The notes under the pieces: model-generated
What the model saw: only the letters and a program-made list of their open reading frames with translations
The model's database searches: none
Told to the model about the DNA's origin: nothing
Shown here: piece after piece, positions 1 to 8,172 of the stretch
Layout of the letters: the number at the start of each line of letters is the position of its first letter
Position numbering within the stretch: the first letter of the stretch is position 1
Source: DASWHX01 sp036397995
Lineage (GTDB): Bacteria > Bacteroidota > Bacteroidia > Cytophagales > Cyclobacteriaceae
DNA length: 24,797 nt
Reading direction: 5' to 3'
Assembly (NCBI GenBank): GCA_036397995.1
Contig: DASWHX010000165.1
Location: 1 to 24,797, forward strand
Program-made: the position numbers and the translations under genes

Positions 1-1
1 A

Positions 2-2092
2 GAGATTAATCTCATTACGCAACTCAGTATGGATACTGAATTATTAATTAAACACGATGTCAAATCTTTTAATGAGCAGGGTATTTATGCTGACAAAACC
101 TTGTTTTCAGTATTTAGCTTTTCAAAAATTAAAGGCAATCCCGATAACCCGTTGCCAGATATTAAATCAATTGCCATTTCGCAAAAACTGGCACAGAAAC
201 TTTTTGGAGATGATAACGCAATAGGGAGATCATTACAAGTTGGCCAAACATATGATCTCATCGTAACCTGCGTGTTTGATGATATTCCCGAAAACTCAAG
301 CCTTCAGTTTGATTTCGTTATCTCGTTTGATCTTTTTGTCAAAGAAAATCCTTGGACACAAAACTGGAGAAGCGGTGGAACGCGAACTCTCGTTACTCTG
401 AAACCAGGAGCTTCTATAATGAGCGCCAATGAAAAGCTGGAAGAACTTATTAAAAAGAATTGTGATGACTGCACCACTAATCCCTTTTTATTCCCCTATA
501 CAAAGTCACGGTTGTATAACAATTTTGAAAATGGGAAAAGTGCCGGCGGACGAATTGAACAGGTGGTACTCTTTAGCCTTGTCGCTGTAATCATTCTCAC
601 AATGGCGTGCATAAATTTCATGAATCTTGCTACAGCCAGATCAGCTTCACGCAGCCGTGAAGTAGGTGTAAGGAAAATAATCGGAGCTAAACAGTCCAGC
701 TTGATTATACAATTTATCATCGAATCTGTATTCATGTCATTTATTGCTTTGCTGTTTGCTTTAGGAGTTGTGCAGGTTTTCTTGCCACTCTTCAATACGA
801 TAGCTGATAAATCTATTCAACTTGATTTTACCAATCAATTCATTACCGGTACTCTGATTATAACATTGATATCCGGACTGCTTGCAGGAAGTTATCCCGC
901 TTTTTTTCTATCTTCCTTTAAGCCAATTGTAGCTTTGAAAGGCCAGGTCCAGTCGTCATTCTCGGGAAACGGACTTCGCAAAACACTGGTAGTTATTCAA
1001 TTTATGACTTCCATAGTTCTGATTATCGGAAGCATAATTATTTATAACCAGATAAGATTTATCAGCATCAAAAATCTTGGCTTCGATAAAGAAAGTGTAA
1101 TTGTAATTGACAAGAATGAGGATATTCTCAAAAACTATTCAGCATTCAAAAACGATTTGCTTCAATTCCCATCCATTACAAGTATTGGTTTTGGAGGAAG
1201 CAATATTTTTACTATTCCAATCACCTCCACTGATCCGGTATGGCCGGGCAAGCTTGAAAATTCTTCCATTACCTTTAAAATCTTTCGTTGCGATGAAGGA
1301 TTTATTCCAACCATGGGCATTGAACTGATTGCAGGCCGAAATTTCATTGGCCTGAATCCGCAGGACGCTTCCAATTACATCATCAATAAAAAAGCGATGG
1401 AAGTTATGGGGCTGACTCCGGAAAATGTGATTGGTGCTGACCTCGAAATGTGGAATGGAAAAGGAAAAATTATCGGACTTACCAATGACTTTCATAATGA
1501 CAATCTCCGCGTTGGTATCGAACCACTGATTCTTCTTTACTCTGTAAACAATGGTTGGCATTACTTTGTTAAAGTTGATGAAAAAACACCAATAAGCGCA
1601 TCACTTGCAACTATAGAGCAAGTATTTAAAAATTACAGTCCGGACCATCCATTTCAATACTCCTTTCTTGATGAAATATTTGACAGAGAGTATCGTACGG
1701 AAGCCATTATTGGTAAACTATCTTTAAGTTTTACAGTGGTGGCGGTGCTTATTTCTTGCCTGGGATTATTCGGTCTCGCATCTTACACCGCCGAGAGACG
1801 AACAAAAGAGTTGGGCATCCGCAAAGTGATGGGTGCTTCAATACGTAATCTGATCATACTGCTTTGCAGAGATTTTTCCAAACTGGTAGTCATTAGCTTG
1901 TTCCTGGGCTGCCCTGTCGCCTGGTATTTGATGAGAGAATTTCTTGCCGGATATGCATTTCACACTGAATTAGGTGGAAGCGTTTTTATTATTACCTCCG
2001 TTGCATTATGGCTAATCGCGTTACTAACGGTTGGGTATCAATCTGTAAAAGCTGCTCTTGCCAACCCGGTGGAGTCATTACGAAATGAGTGA
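2..2092 (+). CDS. ABC transporter permease, FtsX/MacB-type (5' partial)
   Basis: Inner-membrane permease of the MacB/FtsX class that would work with a separate ATPase, typically moving lipoproteins, peptides or toxic compounds rather than importing. The frame is open to the left edge with no start or stop before the first Met at base 29, so the N-terminal membrane helix and part of the periplasmic MacB_PCD domain (roughly 100 residues, judged from the usual ~800-residue family length) lie outside. Counting from base 29, a first FtsX block spans about residues 175-305, with the helix VVLFSLVAVIILTMACINFM and the cytoplasmic signature REVGVRKIIGA; a second periplasmic domain covers about 350-560; a second FtsX block (about 570-687) repeats the signature as KELGIRKVMGA. 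No ATPase gene is visible. Substrate unknown. The family call is secure, the substrate is not. Confidence 0.93.
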   Translation, partial: EINLITQLSMDTELLIKHDVKSFNEQGIYADKTLFSVFSFSKIKGNPDNPLPDIKSIAISQKLAQKLFGDDNAIGRSLQVGQTYDLIVTCVFDDIPENSSLQFDFVISFDLFVKENPWTQNWRSGGTRTLVTLKPGASIMSANEKLEELIKKNCDDCTTNPFLFPYTKSRLYNNFENGKSAGGRIEQVVLFSLVAVIILTMACINFMNLATARSASRSREVGVRKIIGAKQSSLIIQFIIESVFMSFIALLFALGVVQVFLPLFNTIADKSIQLDFTNQFITGTLIITLISGLLAGSYPAFFLSSFKPIVALKGQVQSSFSGNGLRKTLVVIQFMTSIVLIIGSIIIYNQIRFISIKNLGFDKESVIVIDKNEDILKNYSAFKNDLLQFPSITSIGFGGSNIFTIPITSTDPVWPGKLENSSITFKIFRCDEGFIPTMGIELIAGRNFIGLNPQDASNYIINKKAMEVMGLTPENVIGADLEMWNGKGKIIGLTNDFHNDNLRVGIEPLILLYSVNNGWHYFVKVDEKTPISASLATIEQVFKNYSPDHPFQYSFLDEIFDREYRTEAIIGKLSLSFTVVAVLISCLGLFGLASYTAERRTKELGIRKVMGASIRNLIILLCRDFSKLVVISLFLGCPVAWYLMREFLAGYAFHTELGGSVFIITSVALWLIALLTVGYQSVKAALANPVESLRNE

Positions 2093-2256
2093 TAAAACCC
2101 CGAACTTGTCGCATGGATTTGTTACGGAATGATCTTTTTTGACAAATGCCAGTCAAACTACTGCACTATTTAATTTATTAAATTTTTACCGAATATCGTG
2201 GAAAAAGTTGCCCCTACCGTTTATGGAATTAAAGCTGATTATCCACCTGAATAAGG

Positions 2257-2287
2257 TTTGAATTGGCATTCGAATTGGGTACTTTTA
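2257..2287 (+). promoter_or_regulatory. Putative Bacteroidota-type promoter for the metal-uptake-like locus
   Basis: TTTG at 2257-2260, a 19-bp spacer and TACTTTTA at 2280-2287 fit the Bacteroidota housekeeping consensus (TTTG, 19-21 bp, TAnnTTTG) with one mismatch at the last base. A transcript would start near 2293, about 40-65 bases ahead of the first gene. The rest of 2093-2330 shows no gene or clear hairpin. Confidence 0.5.
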
Positions 2288-2330
2288 ATTTGTCATTTAT
2301 CTACAAACATAGGGTTGAGACCAAATCTGA

Positions 2331-2741
2331 ATGACTTTCAAAGGAATCATACAAGTGATGTCAGGAGAGATTATTAGGAATTTCTTAGTTATCCTGCTCC
2401 TCTTTTTATATACTTTGGGCAATACAGAGTTTGAAACTCTGCATCTTGTTATTCATCCCGACGACTCCCTGGCCCATACCGCGAACCAGGAAAAAGACTC
2501 CTGCCACAGAGCAATCTACCATAATGAGCCTGAAGAAGGCTGCAGCCACAAATCGCATGTTTTGCTAAAAGTGAAGTGCGGTCTTTGTGATCAGGTTTGC
2601 CATTCCGATCAAGTACACTTTACTATTATTCAATCAGCGCCGTTGGAATTTGCTGAGTTGTCGCAAAAATATAATCAATCCTTTTTTCTTACTTCGGTCC
2701 AGGCCAATTTAATTCCCAGGGCTCCGCCTGCACTTTCTTGA
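2331..2741 (+). CDS. Small exported Cys/His-rich protein ending in RAPPALS, possible metal-handling partner
   Basis: A 136-residue protein of unassigned function. The N terminus carries a hydrophobic stretch (about residues 15-32, rich in Leu, Ile and Phe) that reads as a signal peptide or anchor; the second Met at base 2358 is an equally plausible start. The mature part is rich in possible metal ligands: His and Cys in HPDD, CHRAIYH, CSHKSH and the cluster KCGLCDQVCHSDQVHF. The C terminus PRAPPALS resembles the RAPP tail seen on many small DUF2946-like exported proteins of Bacteroidota and Proteobacteria, which often sit beside metal TonB receptors. It precedes a ZnuD-like receptor by 81 bases to that gene's ATG, so a shared transcript is likely. 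A role in binding or sensing zinc or copper is inference from ligand content and position. Confidence 0.7.
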   Translation: MTFKGIIQVMSGEIIRNFLVILLLFLYTLGNTEFETLHLVIHPDDSLAHTANQEKDSCHRAIYHNEPEEGCSHKSHVLLKVKCGLCDQVCHSDQVHFTIIQSAPLEFAELSQKYNQSFFLTSVQANLIPRAPPALS

Positions 2742-2822
2742 TTTCTCCGGGGAACAATTAAATTATTCCTCTAAATAATTCCGGCTCAATTGCCCGAGAT
2801 CTTATTATTTAATTCTGTTATC

Positions 2823-5240
2823 ATGAGTTTGAAAACAATGTTTCTGTTGTCAACTTCACTTTTCTGTATGCAGGTAATTGCACAGGATACCTGTACCGGT
2901 GTCCTAACCGGAAAAGTGCTGGATGATTCACAGCAGCCTCTTATTGGTGCCACTATTTTGCTGCTACCTTTACAGAAAGGTGAAATATCTGATGCTTTAG
3001 GTAGCTTCTCTTTCACAGGTTTATGTCCGGGAACATACCTGATGAAAGTTCAATATCTGGGATATGAACATGCCGAATTTCAGCTGGAGATTAATGGAAA
3101 GGTAACGTTTGACATTCATCTCAAAGAAATTTCCGCGGAACTCGAAGGTGTGGTTATTCTTGATCATCATGACGCGTTGCACACCGAAAATGCAATAAAC
3201 TTTATTGAGCTTGATGAAAGAAAGCTTTCAGAATTAGCAGGAAAAAGTCTGGGCGAAACTTTAAAAGAAGTTACTGGAGTAAACAGCATCCAGACCGGTC
3301 CTGGAATTTTTAAACCGGTTATTCATGGTGTACACAGCGACAGAGTACTTATACTAAACCACGGCTTACGGCAGGAGGGCCAGCAATGGGGTGCTGAACA
3401 TGCTCCGGAAATCGACCCTTTTATTGCTTCCAACATTGTTGTGATTAAAGATGCTTCTGCCATTAAGTATGGTACTAATGCATTAGGCGGCGTTATTGTA
3501 ATTAATCCTTCGGAATTGCCAAACCGGCCGCTGCTGTCCGGAACAGTTCATACCATACTTCAAAGTAACGGAAGATCCGGCGCTTTTTCTTCAATGCTGG
3601 AAGGTGGTATTAAGAATATGGACGGCTGGGGCTGGCGGGTTCAGGGAACGGCAAGAAGGTCTGGTGATTATAATACACCTGATTATGTTTTGACAAATAC
3701 CGGCGTAAAAGAATTGAATTTTTCTGCAGCTACAGGATACCATAAAGAGAAAATCGGCTTCGATGTTTTCTTTAGCCATTTCCAGACTCAAATAGGAATA
3801 TTGAAAGGTACAGCAATAGGTTCTCCTGAAGACCTGGCCACAGCAATGGAATCGCCAATACCACAGTACACAACAGATTTTTCCTATAAGATTGGCGAGC
3901 CTCGACAGGAAGTAAGTCATAATCTGCTCAAAATTAACGGTCATATTCAAACAACTCATGGTGACTGGAGGATACAATATGGATTTCAAAATAATAATAG
4001 AAAAGAATACGATATACGTATTGGTCAGCTATCCCAAATTCCATCTATCAATCTAAAGCTAAATTCTCACAGCCTGGATCTGGAATGGGAAACGCTTCAT
4101 TCTGAAAGGGGTACGGTTATTCTTGGGTTGAATAATATCCTGCAGAATAATTATAATATATCTGGCACCCAGAGAATCCCGTTTATTCCAAACTTCACAA
4201 ATCTCTCAACTGGGGTTTTTGGAGTAGCTAAGCTATTGTTGAAAACATGGACTATGGATTTTGGCCTCAGATATGATTACAGATATTATGATGTCACCGG
4301 ATATGATTTTAAAAACAGCTTGTATAGTACTACGTATAATTTCCACAACATTAGTGCAACTCTTGGGACAAAAGTTTCGCTGGCTAAAGACCATGTCATT
4401 CTTCTAAACCTGAGTAGCGCCTGGAGGCCTCCTCATGTAGCAGAGCTCCTGAGTATTGGCAGGCATCAAAGCGCCGCGGCAATTGAATATGGGTTGCTGC
4501 TCCAGGATACAACCAATGAGGTTAGAAGTATCGGGGATGTGAATTTCAACACGGAGCAGTCGGTTAAATTTGTCGCTACTTATCAATGGAACTTACAAAG
4601 TTTTAGTCTCGAAGCCAGCCCATATGCTAATTACATATTCAACTACATTTTTCTGCGTCCCTACGGCGTAACCAAAAGCATAAGCGGCACCTATCCCTTT
4701 TTTAGATACACCCAAACTGATGCACTATTCCTCGGAATCGACCTTTCGGGATCCTGGCGGCCGGTAGCGAATTTCCAGGTAATTCCAAAGGCCTCCCTGT
4801 TGAGGGCAAGCGATGAGCAGAATAATAACCCACTGGTTTTTATTCCATCCAACAAATATGATTTAACCTTTAGGTATGAAAAACCCGCGTTTCTTTTTAT
4901 TAAAAGTTTTTATATAGAATCCAAATCAATCTATGTAGCAAGACAAACCAGGGCGCCCCGGGTTATTTCGCCACGCGAAATTGTGGAGGCCCAGGTAGAA
5001 GGTGTCGATTTGTTCAAAGATAACACCTCAATTTTTGATTTTCAGGCGGCACCTAAAGGATATTTTCTTTGGAATATTTCTATAGGCGCTTCCATCAGAC
5101 GAAGTCATGTTCAATATAATCTGCGCATTTCTTCTGAAAATACTTTAAACCAAAAATATAGAGAATACACCAACCGCCTCCGGTATTATGCGGATGATAT
5201 TGGACGAAACATCACTCTCTCTTTAAAATGTATTTTCTGA
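2823..5240 (+). CDS. TonB-dependent outer-membrane receptor, ZnuD-like
   Basis: An 805-residue outer-membrane receptor powered by TonB. I place the start at the ATG at 2823, because the residues following it form a normal signal peptide (MSLKTMFLLSTSLFCMQVIAQ); the frame extends upstream only to a TTG at 2790. After the signal comes a carboxypeptidase-regulatory-like domain (about residues 25-110, GKVLDDSQQPLIGATILLLP), a plug domain (about 125-230, with GKSLGETLKEVTGV and ASAIKYGTNALGGVIVINP), then a beta barrel ending in Phe, as outer-membrane proteins do. The plug contains RQEGQQWGAEHAPEIDPF, close to the form found in zinc receptors of the ZnuD kind, and DHHDALH supplies further His ligands. 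With the lipoprotein that follows it makes an operon seen in Bacteroidota metal uptake. Zinc as the substrate is inference; copper or a metallophore remain possible. Confidence 0.9.
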   Translation: MSLKTMFLLSTSLFCMQVIAQDTCTGVLTGKVLDDSQQPLIGATILLLPLQKGEISDALGSFSFTGLCPGTYLMKVQYLGYEHAEFQLEINGKVTFDIHLKEISAELEGVVILDHHDALHTENAINFIELDERKLSELAGKSLGETLKEVTGVNSIQTGPGIFKPVIHGVHSDRVLILNHGLRQEGQQWGAEHAPEIDPFIASNIVVIKDASAIKYGTNALGGVIVINPSELPNRPLLSGTVHTILQSNGRSGAFSSMLEGGIKNMDGWGWRVQGTARRSGDYNTPDYVLTNTGVKELNFSAATGYHKEKIGFDVFFSHFQTQIGILKGTAIGSPEDLATAMESPIPQYTTDFSYKIGEPRQEVSHNLLKINGHIQTTHGDWRIQYGFQNNNRKEYDIRIGQLSQIPSINLKLNSHSLDLEWETLHSERGTVILGLNNILQNNYNISGTQRIPFIPNFTNLSTGVFGVAKLLLKTWTMDFGLRYDYRYYDVTGYDFKNSLYSTTYNFHNISATLGTKVSLAKDHVILLNLSSAWRPPHVAELLSIGRHQSAAAIEYGLLLQDTTNEVRSIGDVNFNTEQSVKFVATYQWNLQSFSLEASPYANYIFNYIFLRPYGVTKSISGTYPFFRYTQTDALFLGIDLSGSWRPVANFQVIPKASLLRASDEQNNNPLVFIPSNKYDLTFRYEKPAFLFIKSFYIESKSIYVARQTRAPRVISPREIVEAQVEGVDLFKDNTSIFDFQAAPKGYFLWNISIGASIRRSHVQYNLRISSENTLNQKYREYTNRLRYYADDIGRNITLSLKCIF

Positions 5241-5261
5241 AAAAATAAACTTAAAACTATC

Positions 5262-5906
5262 ATGAAAAATAAAAAAAGAATCAAACACAATCTAAATCTT
5301 CTTTCAGTAAGTCTGATGGGAGTATGTCTTCTGATTTTTCTTTTGTCTGGATGCAAGGATAACGATTTAGTAAAAGAAGATGTACCTGAACTAATAACCA
5401 AAGCAAGTTTAACCTTTACTCCGTCAGGCGCAGGGAATGTAATTGTGGTAACAGCAACCGATCCTGATGGGGAAGGAGTGCAGGATATTTCAGTTGATGG
5501 ACCGATAAATTTAAACGCTGATGAAACCTATATTCTCACCTTAAGCCTTATTAATGAGCTGGCAGATGCAACCGATCCTGAGTACGACATTACGGATGAG
5601 GTTGAAGCGGAAGGAGATGAACACATGTTCTTCTTCTCCTGGACGAACAATGTATTTGCTGATCCTTCGGGAGATGGGAACATTGATAACCGGAGCGATC
5701 CCGTTAATTATACGGGAGCTTCAAATTCTGTGGATGTTAATAATCGTCCCCTTGGTTTAACAACAACCTGGATTACCGCTACAGGATCATCCACCGGCAC
5801 TTTCAGGATTCTTCTCAAGCATCAACCTGAACTTAAGACGGATACTTCAAATTCTATTATTGGGGAGACTGATTTGGATATCACATTTACCATTAATATT
5901 CTCTAG
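5262..5906 (+). CDS. Small lipoprotein of the 'type 1 periplasmic binding fold' family paired with TonB receptors
   Basis: A 214-residue lipoprotein starting 21 bases after the receptor stop. A positively charged N terminus (MKNKKRIKHN) leads into a hydrophobic run and the lipobox LLSGC, with Cys at about residue 31. The mature protein is beta-rich with many Asp and Gly, including ATDPDGEGVQD, a segment VEAEGDEHMFFFSW and a C-terminal GTFRILLKHQPELK. This pattern matches a family I recall from Flavobacteriia, annotated as 'type 1 periplasmic binding fold superfamily', which occurs directly beside ZnuD-like receptors. It may act as a surface or periplasmic accessory to the receptor. The pairing is visible here; the molecular role is not established. 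No convincing terminator follows. Confidence 0.75.
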   Translation: MKNKKRIKHNLNLLSVSLMGVCLLIFLLSGCKDNDLVKEDVPELITKASLTFTPSGAGNVIVVTATDPDGEGVQDISVDGPINLNADETYILTLSLINELADATDPEYDITDEVEAEGDEHMFFFSWTNNVFADPSGDGNIDNRSDPVNYTGASNSVDVNNRPLGLTTTWITATGSSTGTFRILLKHQPELKTDTSNSIIGETDLDITFTINIL

Positions 5907-6062
5907 TGAAATTCAGAACAGATTAAGCAAAAAGATCAATGCGGGCATGAGAATAATTGAAAATGATCAAGCTACTGACCAAACTGCATGGTAAATCAAT
6001 TAGTCTTGAATTCCCAAATTGAGACTTTATCCTCATTATTGGACTATTTCTAAGAAATTAAA

Positions 6063-6245
6063 GTGAAAAAACCGTCAAATTGGTCTGATTTAACCCTTTT
6101 TAGTTTCTGGTATAGCTTCTGCCTTATAATGTGCATGAAAAGCGAAGTTATGAAACCCGACGAAATGAATTTATTCAAAATCCTTATCGGATTGATTTAC
6201 ATGGTATTGATTGCTTTGATAATTGTGGCCGTAATAATCTGGTAA
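6063..6245 (+). CDS. Possible small membrane protein (uncertain)
   Basis: A 60-codon frame from a GTG at 6063, or a shorter one from ATG at 6150 or 6165. The last 26 residues (MNLFKILIGLIYMVLIALIIVAVIIW) form a good single membrane helix, which is the only support. The stretch 5907-6265 between the lipoprotein and the convergent minus-strand gene otherwise shows neither a gene nor a strong hairpin. There is no recognisable family and no clear ribosome binding site, so this could be chance in AT-rich DNA. Confidence 0.22.
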   Translation: MKKPSNWSDLTLFSFWYSFCLIMCMKSEVMKPDEMNLFKILIGLIYMVLIALIIVAVIIW

Positions 6246-6265
6246 AAGGTAAGTTAGCTATGATA

Positions 6266-6904
6266 TTAATTCTTATCCTTCTTTTTATACTTTCCAGACT
6301 TAAGGTCCTGAATAAACCTAACCCAGTTGAAGGGGTTTAAGAATGGATTGGAAATGCCTCCATATCGGTTTATCTGGTAATATAGCTGCTGATCTAAATA
6401 ATAACTGGCGCTTAATGAACCATCCAATGGAGTATTCTTAATCATATACGCCAGGTATTCGCCATTAAGGCTTTCCCTCAGTTGCTTGGTTTCATCAGGA
6501 AGTCGCAACGCCAGCCATGCCTGCTTGAGCGCTTCCTCCGTCGGATATGGCAGGATGTCCACATTCTCCAGGAATATTGTATCAACCTCAAGCTGAAAGA
6601 GTTCTGTGATATCATCACCCTGATTAAATGGAACAATAAAATTTTGTTTATGAAACCCCACTGCACTGATGATTAGACTATCTCCCGTCAATACAGGGAG
6701 TGAAAAATATCCATAGGCATTAGTGGTTGTACCCCTGCCTGCCGTAGGTACATAAATGTGCACTCCGGGCAAGGTGGCTGTACTGTCCTCTCCAATCACA
6801 ATTCCGCTTAATTGCACAATCTTGCGTTCGGGTTTATCCTGTGCTAATCCGGTGATTGCAATCACCATTAATGAAATGACCAATAAATACCTTAATACAG
6901 CCAT
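6266..6904 (-). CDS. Exported protein with N-terminal carboxypeptidase-regulatory-like domain
   Basis: A 212-residue exported protein of unknown job. I choose the ATG at 6904 over the upstream ATG at 6967, because a signal peptide (MAVLRYLLVISLMVIAITGLAQ) begins there and a perfect -7 box (TACCTTTG) lies between the two candidates, so a transcript from it could not contain the upstream Met. Residues about 30-115 form the CarboxypepD_reg-like beta-sandwich (VQLSGIVIGEDSTATLPGVH and the motif GRGTTTNAYGYFSLPV) commonly found at the front of Bacteroidota TonB receptors; here no barrel follows. The C-terminal part (about 115-212) is helical and ends in a Lys-rich tail. Stand-alone proteins of this kind are frequent in Bacteroidota. 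Substrate and location (periplasm or outer membrane) are open. Confidence 0.82.
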   Translation of the reverse strand: MAVLRYLLVISLMVIAITGLAQDKPERKIVQLSGIVIGEDSTATLPGVHIYVPTAGRGTTTNAYGYFSLPVLTGDSLIISAVGFHKQNFIVPFNQGDDITELFQLEVDTIFLENVDILPYPTEEALKQAWLALRLPDETKQLRESLNGEYLAYMIKNTPLDGSLSASYYLDQQLYYQINRYGGISNPFLNPFNWVRFIQDLKSGKYKKKDKN

Positions 6905-6924
6905 TATTTGGGTTTTTCCGGTTA

Positions 6925-6932
6925 CAAAGGTA
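6925..6932 (-). promoter_or_regulatory. Putative -7 promoter element of the minus-strand exported protein
   Basis: TACCTTTG read on the minus strand matches TAnnTTTG exactly and sits about 20 bases before the ATG at 6904. I see no TTG at the expected -33 distance, so this is half a promoter only. It supports the shorter start of the downstream gene. Confidence 0.45.
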
Positions 6933-7031
6933 TGAAATAGCTCATAGAAAGTGACCCCTGTTTCCAAGATTTACCAAAACTAGCCTCAAAAATTATACTC
7001 ATTTCTTAAATTTGAAGTCTGAACCCTGATC

Positions 7032-7418
7032 ATGAGACTGAAAAACTTAAGTTTGCCCTTTTCCGCGCAGGTCTTTAAAAGTTTCTCCGAAGAACCCCGC
7101 GTTAGGATTATCAATTTGCTTTTTCACAAAGAAGAATTATGTATTTCTGATATTGAACAAATTCTTGAATTCACACAAACTAAAACCAGCCGGCACCTTA
7201 TCTATTTGAAGAATGCCGGAATTGTAAGCTATAGAAAAGTGGATCAATGGGTTTTCTATTACATCAAGGAAGAAGTGATGGATCTTGTCAGTCGTATCCT
7301 CGATTTCCTGCAGAAAGACCAGGTACTAAAGGCTGATCTTACTACCTACGAAACATTATTTTCAAACCGCGAACTCTCCATCAACCGAATTAAATTTTCA
7401 AAATTAAATAAGGCCTAA
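7032..7418 (+). CDS. ArsR-family winged-helix transcriptional regulator
   Basis: A 128-residue DNA-binding protein of the ArsR/SmtB fold. The helix-turn-helix is visible as CISDIEQILEFTQTKTSRHL, followed by the wing region GIVSYRKVDQWVFYYI. The classical metal site ELCVCD of ArsR helix 3 reads ELCISD here: only Cys37 is present, so metal sensing through that site is unlikely and the ligand is unknown. A perfect -7 box (TAAATTTG, 7007-7014) lies just upstream, though no TTG stands at the -33 distance. The stop codon directly abuts the GTG start of the YjjG-like gene, so the two are very probably co-translated. The arrangement suggests a regulator of nucleotide salvage or of itself; the target cannot be read from the sequence. 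Confidence 0.9.
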   Translation: MRLKNLSLPFSAQVFKSFSEEPRVRIINLLFHKEELCISDIEQILEFTQTKTSRHLIYLKNAGIVSYRKVDQWVFYYIKEEVMDLVSRILDFLQKDQVLKADLTTYETLFSNRELSINRIKFSKLNKA

Positions 7419-8114
7419 GTGAGCAACTACCAGCATCTTTTTTTTGATCTTGATCACACCCTTTGGGATTATGAAGCCAATGCAGCTGAAGTTCTTGACG
7501 ATTTGTATCACCGACACACTTTGGGAAAAATAATCAATTCAGGCAGCAGACATTTTACCGAAGTTTTTTTTGAAATTAATAACCGTCTCTGGGACCAATA
7601 TGACCGCGGCTTGATCCATAAATCAGTGATTAGAAATGAAAGATTTGATAGAATTCTTGCCGCTTTCGGTGTTTCAAATTCACGTCTTGCCAAAACAATT
7701 AACCTGGCATTTATTTCAGAATGTCCTTATAAAACGAACGTAATTCCTGGTGCCGTAGAATTACTCTCTCATCTTAGACCAAAATTTGGAATTCACATCA
7801 TAACCAATGGATTCAGGGAAATCCAATGGATTAAAATCGCTAAGTCAGGATTGGATAAATTTATCGACCAGGTTTTTATTTCTGAAGAAATTGGTGCAAG
7901 AAAGCCAGATCCCAAATTTTTCGAATTTTCTTTAAATAAGGTTGAATGTACACGGGCACAGTCGGTTGTAATTGGCGATAATTTAAACACCGACATTAAG
8001 GGTGCCCGGGATTATGGGATAGACCACATTTTCTATAATCCAAAGAAACTAACTCATACCGACAGGGTTACCTGGGAAATAAATCATTTGTCTCAGATCC
8101 CTGAACTCATTTAA
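7419..8114 (+). CDS. yjjG: HAD-family pyrimidine nucleotidase, YjjG type
   Basis: A 231-residue haloacid-dehalogenase-fold phosphatase, probably a house-cleaning 5'-nucleotidase for non-canonical pyrimidine nucleotides as described for the YjjG family. All four HAD motifs are present: I, FFDLDHTLWD with nucleophile Asp10 and acid Asp12; II, HIITNG; III, the Lys in GARKPDPKFF; IV, VIGDNLNTDIKGA with the paired acidic residues that hold magnesium. The helical cap follows motif I (about residues 18-90). The start is GTG at 7419, immediately after the TAA of the regulator, with zero spacing; no ATG lies near the N terminus and motif I fixes the frame. Related HAD phosphatases are hard to tell apart by eye, so substrate range is less certain than fold. 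Confidence 0.88.
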   Translation: MSNYQHLFFDLDHTLWDYEANAAEVLDDLYHRHTLGKIINSGSRHFTEVFFEINNRLWDQYDRGLIHKSVIRNERFDRILAAFGVSNSRLAKTINLAFISECPYKTNVIPGAVELLSHLRPKFGIHIITNGFREIQWIKIAKSGLDKFIDQVFISEEIGARKPDPKFFEFSLNKVECTRAQSVVIGDNLNTDIKGARDYGIDHIFYNPKKLTHTDRVTWEINHLSQIPELI

Positions 8115-8172
8115 TGATTTCTAGGTCATCTCCAACGAATCCATTTTATTTGCACTAATAAACCCCGATCGG

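Noticed and set aside
1139..1561. Minus-strand 140-codon frame inside the permease gene
   Set aside because: Antisense shadow of a well-supported coding region, with no family resemblance.
2093..2256. Intergenic stretch after the permease as a site of a terminator or small RNA
   Set aside because: I found no stable stem with a T run and no conserved-looking element apart from the promoter further on.
2790..2822. TTG start of the TonB receptor
   Set aside because: The 11 added residues would precede a complete signal peptide that begins at the ATG at 2823.
6905..6967. Upstream start for the minus-strand exported protein
   Set aside because: The extension is not signal-like and a perfect -7 box lies inside it, so the start at 6904 is better.
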